NCBI RefSeq assembly: GCF_035046485.1
Contig: NC_085138.1
Span: 363,075,238 to 363,139,237, forward strand
Source: Aedes albopictus
Taxonomy: Eukaryota; Arthropoda; Insecta; Diptera; Culicidae
Reading direction: 5' to 3'
DNA: 64,000 bases
Both the position numbers and the translations under genes were made by a program. The notes below the pieces were generated by a model. That model was not told the DNA's origin. It searched no databases and saw only the letters and a program-made list of their open reading frames with translations. Positions within the stretch are counted from its first letter, which is position 1. Every line of letters starts with the position of its first letter. Shown here piece after piece: positions 55,991-64,000 of the stretch.

Positions 55991-57184
55991 GAAAATATCA
56001 AAATAATAACAACAGAATCACAAAACCTGTTTTTATATCTCGGTTTGCTATTATTAACTTATTAAGTCATCACCGTTCCATAACATGTTCTGTTGGGCAA
56101 TCTTATGTTGTAATGACCGTGTTCTTGGTATATTTTCTTTAAATTACGTTTCAATAACATTGTTTGTTGTAGCACAAGTTCAGATATTATTGTGTCATTG
56201 AGACTGTACAAATATTTGATCATTATTATTACAACATAACTAGCTTTGCAATCAAAACTACACCATTCGAGATTTTCGTGGTTCACATCATTCCGTGAGG
56301 AACTGTAAGAGAAAATATTATTTTGTCATCAGTTCTTCTTCTTTCTGACATTACGTTTTAACTGTGACAGAGCCAACAAATCAGCCTTTTGTTTTATAAG
56401 CACTTTGAAAAGTGTACCTGTTTTCTTTGTCTCAGCTTCAGTTAGGTTTAGCCATTTTATGAAACATTTTGGATCAACTGATGGAATTCAAGAACGAACA
56501 ACACATTTTCGACAAAAATGTAAAAAAAATAATCATCAAGAAGAAGAACTCTATTGATTATTTTTAGACATTTTATTTTTATTGATTTAACTGCATCGAG
56601 CCCACTTAGATTCACTTGGATAAATGTGTCAATCAATGAAGTAATAATGTAAATTAATCTTATAAACAATGAACCACCTAATAAAGGGCTTCATAATGTC
56701 GGTAGTTTTTCTTGTTAAGTTGTTTGGAAAATAAACGAAAACACTGCTTTCGATAATAAATCGCTTGCGACAACAATAGCGTCCCAATTATGAATAAAAC
56801 ATTTAACAATAAATCCTATTGTTGCGTATTCCATTGAATTCATATGGAACTTTGGAGGAATTCCTATCCGCAACAGAAAAAAATCAAATTTTGTTTTCAG
56901 ATTGTTATCAATAACTTATTCATATCAAAATTTGTCATTGAAAAATTTAAAAAAAAATCGCTGTTATTAAGTTGTTATTGAAACTAACAAAACATGTTAT
57001 TAAACAGGTATTCAAGGAACATTTTTTTGTTATATTTTTTTTGTTATTTTGTCGCTTATGACAGACAAGTTTATAACAGGATATGTTATGTAAATAAAAT
57101 GAAAATAACTCTTTCCGTTACTCAGTTATTTTTCCAAAATGACACATTCTATTATGGTGTTGCTATTCCCTTCTGCTCGGGCTG
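55991..57184. other. Unassigned AT-rich sequence
   Basis: Strongly AT-rich with many TTATTA/AATAAC words, including ATGTTATTGAAAC-type stretches around 56.1-56.2 and 56.9-57.1 kb. The ORFs 56062-56286, 56457-56669 and 56994-57296 lack recognisable domains. Confidence 0.35.
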
Positions 57185-57765
57185 TCATGAATTTCTTAGG
57201 AATTTGTTCAAGCATTTCTTTAATTATACCTGCAAAGATTTCTTCAGAAACTCCTCAAATAGTTGCTGTAGGATGGACAAATTCATTCCCAAATGAGTCC
57301 TGTGAAAATCTTCTCAAAAAGTCCTACAGAAATTCTCTTAAGGCCTTCTGCAGACATTCTTTCATGGAAATCTATTGGTATTCTTGTTAAGATTGTATTT
57401 TAATTTGCTTCGAAGAGTTTTAGAGGAATCTTCGGGGTTTCTGCCATTGAATCCTTAGAGAAATAATCCAAGAATTTCATAATAAACTCTTCTAAAAATT
57501 CCTTTGCTTCCAAATTTCTTTAAGAATCCTTTACGTAATTTAGCCGAACGTGTGAAAAGAATTTATATTTATGTTTCAATCGCGCACCGACATCAGGAAA
57601 AACCCACTCTACGGTATCTGTTGGCAGTAGTTATAAGTGAGCGTGGGTGGATCGAGAAAAGACTCAAGTCCTTTTCACATGTTATGCTAAATTTCGTAGA
57701 CGCTCCTCCAAAATATCCTGCAATCATTTGTACAAGGATTCCTTCGAAAATTTCTCCAAATTCGT
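57185..57765. repeat. Degenerate 12-bp repeat tract
   Basis: TTCTTCAGAAACTCCTCAAA-type words; contains an unassigned GC-richer stretch at about 57545-57660. Confidence 0.5.
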
Positions 57766-58004
57766 TTAAGGACAAGGTATTTGGAGTACATAGCTCAAAA
57801 TTTCTAGAGCACCGTTTTTTAGAACCGTTGAACGGTTTGGATGAAAATGCATCACGCTAATTGTTGTAATTGTTTGTATTTATTAGTATTATTGTTCAGT
57901 GGTTGTCAACAGCGTGATGCATTTTAATCCAAATCCGTTCAACGGTTCTGAAAAACCGTGCTCTAGAAATTTTGTGCAATGTACTCCAAATACCTTGTCC
58001 TTAA
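57766..58004. mobile_element. TTAA-flanked foldback MITE, copy 1 (239 bp)
   Basis: Begins TTAAGGACAAGGTATTTGG and ends CCAAATACCTTGTCCTTAA. Arms of about 90 bp contain CTAGAGCACCGTTTTTTAGA and GTTGAACGG. Same family as 60524-60732, with about 30 bp more in the loop. TTAA at both ends fits a TTAA-type target. Confidence 0.9.
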
Positions 58005-58320
58005 AAAATCTCCCAAAGGTTCACTTAGATATGATCCCAGAAATTCATTAAAGATATTTTTCCATGAGAAACTCCTACAAGATTTCTCCATAGAGAAATC
58101 TCTAAAGGAATCGTAGGAGAAGGTCTTTAAGATTCATCTTAAGGATGCCTTCACGAAGGAATCTTTGAACGAATTCCGGAATGATCACTTAAATGAATTT
58201 CTGTATAATTTTATATGAATTTCTAAAATAATACTTATGAGGTTTTTTAAAGGAATCTCGGGCGAATTATTGAAGGAATTCTTGTAGATTCACTTTTGTG
58301 TTCCTCAAGCCCAGCAAGTA
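58005..58320. repeat. Degenerate 12-bp repeat tract
   Basis: GAATTCCGGAATGATC/AAGGAATTCTTGTAG words in mixed orientation. Confidence 0.5.
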
Positions 58321-59552
58321 TTTTAGGAAAATGGAAAATTTTCTCAGAGCATCCCTAATTCTGGAAAGTGATGTAAGGGCCATTTCTGTTTTCGACGTAT
58401 ACTTGCTCTACTAGAATTCAAAATCTAGTTGTAATCTAGCACAAATGAGAGAAAACTTCTTATGATTCCAAATGCGTTGATTGCACTTATCTTTTATGAG
58501 AAAGCGAAAACAAAAAAAGGTAGATTCCATGCGTTTCGATGCATCCAAGTGTGTTTTCTGAAAGTTACAGTGTCTCCAGAGGGGCTTTTAACTATTTAAA
58601 AGGATTTTAGGAAGTTTCAAGAGACTTCAGGGTTCAAGCGCCTGGGGCTTGAGCTCTTAGAGGGGTTTCAAGGCGTTTCATTGAGTTTCTGGGGGCTTCA
58701 ACGATTTTCAGGAGAGTTTAACAGAAGTATACGGGGTTCTCAAGATGGTTTCAGAGTAATTTCTACGTTTTTCAAAAGGTTTTTGAGAGGCTTTTCAATT
58801 ATCATTGAACCAATTTCAAATATGATTTGGTTTTATGAAAATCAATAGACATATTCAGCATTCTGAAATTTCGTCCACATCATGAAATCTGATAAGCATG
58901 CTGGAGCCTCATCTCCGTATGAAAAGAACCAAGATCTCGTCAATCATCCTTTTAGACCTTTAATTCGTTTAAGCATAGAAAAAATGTTAAATTGAGTTTT
59001 CCTTAACCCTCGAGCGATCGCGCTGTTGTATTTTGTACAACATGTTGAAAAAATCTCGCTTTTTGCACTCAGCATTAGCGTGGTGCTGACGCAGGTAGTC
59101 AACCGCGCGAGTTACGGAAGGTTAATGGGAAATACTGCACGGAAATTTGAAAAAATAAGAAAAAATCTCATCAATAAAACTGCATTAAGTAGTTATGAAT
59201 GTCACGTAGATAATATACCAGCAGGAACCAAATAGAACAGCATACATTAAACAAAGCAACAGCTCCCACTGTTCTGGAACAAAACCTTAGGCAAACAAAA
59301 CACCAAGCAGTAAATAACAGCAGTAGTGCAAAAAAAAAATGCATCTGATAAAATGACCATTGGCCAAGAATAGTACGAGCGCTACAAGTAAAAACAAAAA
59401 GTTTACCTCCATTATTGTCGCACAATAATGGAAACGAGGAGATGGCAACAGACTAGACTGTGCAGGTACAGCTACGGTTTGCTTTTCATTTGATTTAGTA
59501 CGACCTACATACTATGCAAGAGCTGCATGGTGGGTCTTTCGTAGTTGTATGA
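58321..59552. other. Unassigned sequence, no gene seen
   Basis: About 58560-58790 has GGGGCTTCAAGG/GAGGGGTTTCAAGG words like another degenerate repeat. About 58995-59125 holds CCCTCGAGCGATCGCGC and a GTTGTATTTTGTACAAC palindrome. The hydrophobic minus ORF at 59171-59425 is unassigned. Confidence 0.35.
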
Positions 59553-59723
59553 TACCCAAGCAACACACATGTCATATAATAGTTACGGCAGCGCAAGTTT
59601 TGGTTGTATAACAGTAAATTTGACGTAATTTAAACATAATGTTGAAATAACGTCAAAATAACTTTTATACAACCAAAACTTGCGCTGCCGTAACTTTAAT
59701 ATGACATGTGTGTTGCTTGGGTA
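59553..59723. mobile_element. Foldback MITE, 171 bp, TA-flanked
   Basis: TACCCAAGCAACACACATGT at left and ACATGTGTGTTGCTTGGGTA at right. Most of the element folds into one hairpin, with arms of about 70 bp including GTTACGGCAGCGCAAGTTTT. TA at both ends is the likely 2-bp target duplication, leaving a CCCAAGCAAC TIR. Confidence 0.93.
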
Positions 59724-60523
59724 GTTGGTGAATTAGAAGCAGAACAATACTCTAGGTTCATGAATTCAAACTAAGCGTTTCGAAAAACCATGGTTTAGGT
59801 CTTTTCTAAGTTTTATAGTGGTTTTATTTATCCATTAATAGGTTTGCTAAGGAACCATTAGGAGTATATTTCACTTTTGAGCTTATATGACTATTACTAA
59901 GACAATAAAGAGCCCGTTATCTCTATCGTAGCACTAGGTTCACCACAAATAATAGTGCTAGGCTTATACTACTGGTAACAACTTTAAAACCTTGATAAAA
60001 CCAGAATCATAGCTTGAGGAAGCCCTTGACAGTTTGACACCGTTCCAGTTGGAACGTAATTCCAAAAACAAAAAGAACTACCTACCTAGAATGAATGTAC
60101 ATACCACCACTATTAACCGAGAGTTCACTTTTCCACAGCTTTTGTTTTCCTGCTACAGGGTGGTGGTCATCCATTTATTGCGCTTCTCTACCATACATAA
60201 GTAAAGTATAGTAGGCTTCCCCTGCTATGTCCACTCGATTTTTCCTGTTGCGTTTGTTTCGTTTGTTCCGAATCATTGTTGGTTTATCGTTTGGGTAGCC
60301 CGAGAAAATAAATAAACTTCCCAACAACAAATGGACGCTGAATCAACAGACTAGTGGTTGCCATTCTGCCTGGGATGAACAGTCATCGAGGAGTAACCAG
60401 GCAAACAGAAGGGACGACAGCTCTGCTCTCGGTGTGGTGTGGTTGATTTTGTGCGGAGGCAGGAAGGATGCTTCAACAAGTTTTTATCGGGATTGGATTG
60501 TTGTGATTTTCTTTAAAGGGACT
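59724..60523. other. Unassigned sequence, no gene seen
   Basis: No ORF, TIR or SINE structure recognised; the segment 60.1-60.48 kb is less repetitive than average. Confidence 0.3.
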
Positions 60524-60732
60524 TTAAGGACAAGGTATTTGGAGTACATTGCCCAAAATTTCTAGAGCACCGTTTTTTAGAACCGTTGAACGGATTTGGA
60601 TGAAAATGCATCACGATAATTGTTCAGTGGTTGTCAACAGCGTGATGCATTTACATCCAAATCCGTTCAACGGTTCTAAAAAACGGTGCTCTAGAAATTT
60701 TGAGCAATGTACTCCAAATACCTTGTCCTTAA
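60524..60732. mobile_element. TTAA-flanked foldback MITE, copy 2 (209 bp)
   Basis: Begins TTAAGGACAAGGTATTTGG and ends CCAAATACCTTGTCCTTAA. The arms match those of 57766-58004 almost base for base; the loop is shorter. High arm identity suggests recent activity. Confidence 0.93.
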
Positions 60733-63351
60733 GTAATCAGTTTAATAAAAGCAAACAAATAAGCTGAGAATATAGAAACGAAAACTTTTTCCCGTAAACG
60801 ACAATGAAATAAACAAAAGTTCATGAAAAAAGAGCAGTTCAAAACACGATCCTAAATAATGGTTAGAATTTTCACAAAAAAGAATTAATATAAGAAATTC
60901 TAGTGAAGAGATATACTATTGAAAAAGAATAAAAAAAAACATGCATCGAAGAGTAGCTACGACTTCTTATAATAACAAGAGTTTTAATAATCCGTTTTCT
61001 TCGAATCAAACATAACTCAAATTCTTCAAAACACTCGATGAACAATCAAGCGTTGCCAATATACTCTCAGCATTCTTATCTTCATCATCCTACTCAAATC
61101 ATCATTCCCCAGCACAGGATTCCCCATTCCACACGACCACAACTCATTAGCTAAGTAATTAATCCACTGAAGCGGCACCCAATCTCCGCATCGCCGATGA
61201 AAGGTCTTCTCCATTTCCTCTCTCATCTGATTATCTCGTTGCAGTTAGCGAGTCAGTCGGTCCGTCAGTCAGTCAGTTGAGTTGGTTGGTTGGTCGGTCA
61301 GCTGGTAAAGAGAGTAGGTAGCAGGTGAACGAATGAAAATCAACCTCCTGGTCGAGATTCTTCGAAGGAATTGCCACCCACCCGCAAGCACACAATCCGC
61401 AGCAATGAGGACTCGCATAAATTAGGTTGGCTTTCACAAATGAGGTCCTCGCTGGAATGGTGCAGCTTTTGCTGCAGAAGGTGATTCAGAGGTGGAATTC
61501 AGAGGATTTTGTGGTTTGTGAATTTTTACACCTGAGAATGAAAGGGAAAGTGAGGGAACGATTTTTCTAAAGAATATCGGCTGCTATCCATTTCAAGTAG
61601 TGGTCTAATGAACAGTTGAAGACTTTTTCATAGTTATAAGTTTGAAATTACCCTTCATGTACCCGACCCCCGACAACTCGTTTTCAAATTGCTGGCATTT
61701 CGTCAGTTTTCATCCGATTTTTTTGAAGTCGCCCTCAATCGATCATAATTTAGTGCTTGTTTATTATACTCAGGTGGCCTTGCAATATCTGGAACCATTC
61801 CGGGGATATTCCGGATTCTGCTGGCGTTAGTGAAAGTTTAGTAGGATTTGCGTTGATTGTTCATACTTTTATGTGCCAACAAAAGAGAGCAAAGTATACA
61901 GATTTGGATCGTGTTACGGTCGCCATGTAAGCATAATTTCCCAAAATAATAATCAAATTGATCGGCTGCTATTCATTTCAAATAGTCGAAGGCCTTCTTA
62001 TCGCCGAAAAATGGAAATCCAAAAAAAGATTGCGTGCATCTGTTCGTATTTTTTCGTTCAACCTGGATACACAGAAGATATCAAATGATATAAATTTGAA
62101 TAGTACCACGGTCGCCATGTAAAATCATTTAACAATAACCTCAATACCATTTTTTAATTTCTCTTTTTTCTTTTTTTTCAGGTACCTTCACGATAGCATT
62201 TCAATTTGTGTTTGACACAGCGGTCAACCGACCAATTAGGGGCGAAATGGTAAGCCCGTTTCATGTTATTTTGATACAGAATCAAGAAGTTTTTTTTAAT
62301 ATCTTTATATTTGTGAATTTGAACTTAAGGGCAAATTCTTCACATTGAGGAGTTTTATAAATTTCCTCTATTTGCGCGCGGTGAAACTGGCAACACGGCC
62401 GTCTTTTTTTGTTAATGCTGAGAGAGGACTGTATAGGTACGTAGGTTCCGGTAGGGCAAGGATTTGAATGATAGAAGAAATCTAAACAAACGAAATATAA
62501 GTAGAGGCATTTGTTACTGGATTTTTTGAAACAACCATACAATTTTCTAAGTTGTTAAGAGTGTTGCTAATATAATAAAACTCTGTTGCAAGTACTGCAG
62601 TAACTATAAAATTCGAGCATATATTGAACCCATTGAATTATTTAATTAACGAATCTGGCTATACGATTTGTTTGTTGCGATAGTTGATTGAACATGAGGA
62701 AGGACAAGTAATTGTAAGTCAACGTAAATTTGTAACATAACCTACATTACAAAATGAAATTTCAGCTTTTAGCTTACTCGTCCTCCAAAATCGAGTTTGT
62801 TTAAAGGAAGCCCAAAGAGCTCTCCACACGTAACAACATCTATGTTTACTTGTAATATTCTCACAATTTTCTTTCCTAAAAGTCACCAATATTTTTTTTT
62901 ACATTTTGTCAATAAGCTGAAGGAATCTTTTAGGTTTTCTCAAGGGTTCACCTGAATTTGTATTGCCAAATATCTTTTTGTCCAATGAATACAACCAGGA
63001 TTTACCATTATTGGTGTTCGTTCCTTCATGCGGTCTTAGATTTCTTCATGAAAACCTTCAGGGCCTATCCATAAACTACGTCGACTCTTAGGATGGGAGC
63101 GGGGTCTGGCCAAGGTCTAGGCTCCATACTAATATCAAACAATTTTTGTATGGGCAAAAGTCTACAGAGGGAGGAAGCAGTGTTTGTATGAGATGGCTAT
63201 GGGCAGAGCCTCGTTTGAAACGTTTTTGTGGTATAACATTCTTTTACTTAAAGATATGATTATTCCTAGAGCGATACCAGTGAATATCCTATGAAATATC
63301 CTCGAAAGACCTAATGGAAGAGTGCGTAATGGCATTGTTGAAGGAATCCTT
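60733..63351. other. Unassigned AT-rich sequence
   Basis: Contains a short GTCAGTCAGTC / GGTTGGTTGGTCGG stretch (61254-61310). About 63054-63190 (CATAAACTACGTCGACTC, TTTTTGTATGGGCAAAAGTC) resembles a common dispersed mosquito repeat from memory. No supported gene. Confidence 0.35.
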
Positions 63352-64000
63352 TTTTTACTTATTGGTTTATTTGTAAGGCTCAGGCGCCTCATGTGCATAA
63401 CAGAGCCGAAATCATTTGTTGTGTTTTACAATATTTTTTTACATTTTACAATATTTACTGCCGTAATGCTATGTTAGTTTGGGGAGCCGAAGTACTCGCG
63501 GCTGTTTCGAAGTTAGGGATAAAATAAAATAAAATTGGGAAGGAGGGATTTTGGGGGTCTTAAACTAAATTATTTGCTAACTTATATTAAAAACATTGAT
63601 GGGACAAAATGTCCTTATCTGAAAAGGAACAAAAAAGAAAGGGCTTTATTGGTAGACAACGACAAGAAGAAGACAAACGGTAGTGGGGGGGGGGACAGAC
63701 AGGGGCGAACAGCAAAACCAAACGGCGGATAACGTAAACAAGGAACGTATATCAAACTCTGACATCAACACGTTTCAAAAACTGATATATGAGATTCATG
63801 TATTCCAAATCAACACTTCTCTAACGGGTTTCTGCTGTTTTCCTCGGACCCGGAGAATTTCATGCAGCTCAGATCTGACCTCACGATACTCATTGCATCC
63901 CCACACGACATCGATATCTTGGTAAGCCTCGCCGCAGACACAGAGATTGCTTTTTGAGAGCCCAATACGGAAGGCATGTGCGTTCAACAAATAGTGGTTG
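63352..64000 (-). pseudogene. Non-LTR retrotransposon 3' end (R1/LOA-like C-terminus), partial
   Basis: Read leftwards from the window edge: LNAHAFRIGLSKSNLCVCGE, then QDIDVVWGCNEYREVRSELH, and RVRGKQQKPVREVLIW. This is the C-terminal cysteine/histidine-type motif of R1/LOA-like RT proteins, although the His usual before VVWGC is changed or missing (DIDVVWGC). A frameshift near 63800 leads to DLEYMNLIYQFLKRVDVRV and a stop near 63743. A roughly 390-bp 3' UTR follows and ends in CTTACAAATAAACCAATAAG and an A run near 63352. The rest of the element lies beyond the window. Confidence 0.8.

Overview
The window looks like intergenic or intronic DNA from a large, AT-rich, transposon-dense insect genome, most probably an Aedes-type mosquito. 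That assignment is inferred from family resemblance: RTE, CR1/L2-group and I-group non-LTR elements, Feilai-like tRNA-derived SINEs, many foldback MITEs, and very large tracts of degenerate 12-bp repeats. No prokaryotic operons, CRISPR arrays, rRNA or functional tRNA genes are visible. Only one short ORF, near 47.7-48.0 kb, looks like a possible host gene (a small secreted protein), and that call is weak.

Layout. 1-0.89 kb: reverse transcriptase (RT) part of an RTE-type element on the minus strand. 1.09-1.47 kb: MITE. 1.5-4.45 kb: 12-bp repeat tract with a complete SINE (3466-3901) bounded by a 12-bp target duplication. 4.47-10.45 kb: minus-strand I-group element (RNase H and C-terminal zinc knuckle) split by a nearly intact plus-strand CR1/L2-group element (5087-9827), whose ORF2 carries one in-frame stop. 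10.7-12.5 kb: 5' UTR and endonuclease of an RTE element whose missing half may be the RT fragment at 1-0.89 kb. 13.6-14.1 kb: degenerate 35-bp minisatellite. 14.7-20.1 kb: 12-bp repeat tract with a 790-bp TIR element, two SINEs and an (AT)n array. 22.18-22.87 kb: 7/14-bp satellite. 24.27-24.58 kb: a MITE inside another repeat. 24.6-24.9 kb: non-LTR tail. 28.4-39.6 kb: 12-bp repeat tracts broken by MITEs, a SINE split by a 1.1-kb MITE (32.4-33.7 kb), and a pair of nested MITEs (34.4-35.1 kb).

41.5-45.6 kb: SINE, non-LTR tail, then a near full-length but dead RTE element containing a 160-bp MITE. 46.0-47.4 kb: a second endonuclease lineage, split by a 0.4-kb MITE. 47.7-48.0 kb: possible secreted-protein ORF. 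48.5-58.3 kb: 12-bp repeat tracts and a 23-25-bp variant, interrupted by MITEs and LINE tails. 57.8-60.7 kb: two copies of one TTAA-flanked MITE and a 171-bp foldback. 63.35-64.0 kb: 3' end of another minus-strand non-LTR element that runs off the window.

The elements do not form a pathway. Their nesting gives a relative insertion history. I did not find a convincing new biological system. The most useful leads are: a set of CCCA-terminated MITEs with 2-bp target duplications at unbiased sites, supported by interrupted elements that act as empty-site references; the 12-bp repeat that reads as a 4-residue amphipathic peptide; a 3' hairpin tail shared by SINEs and other fragments; and two hammerhead-like stem-loop motifs.
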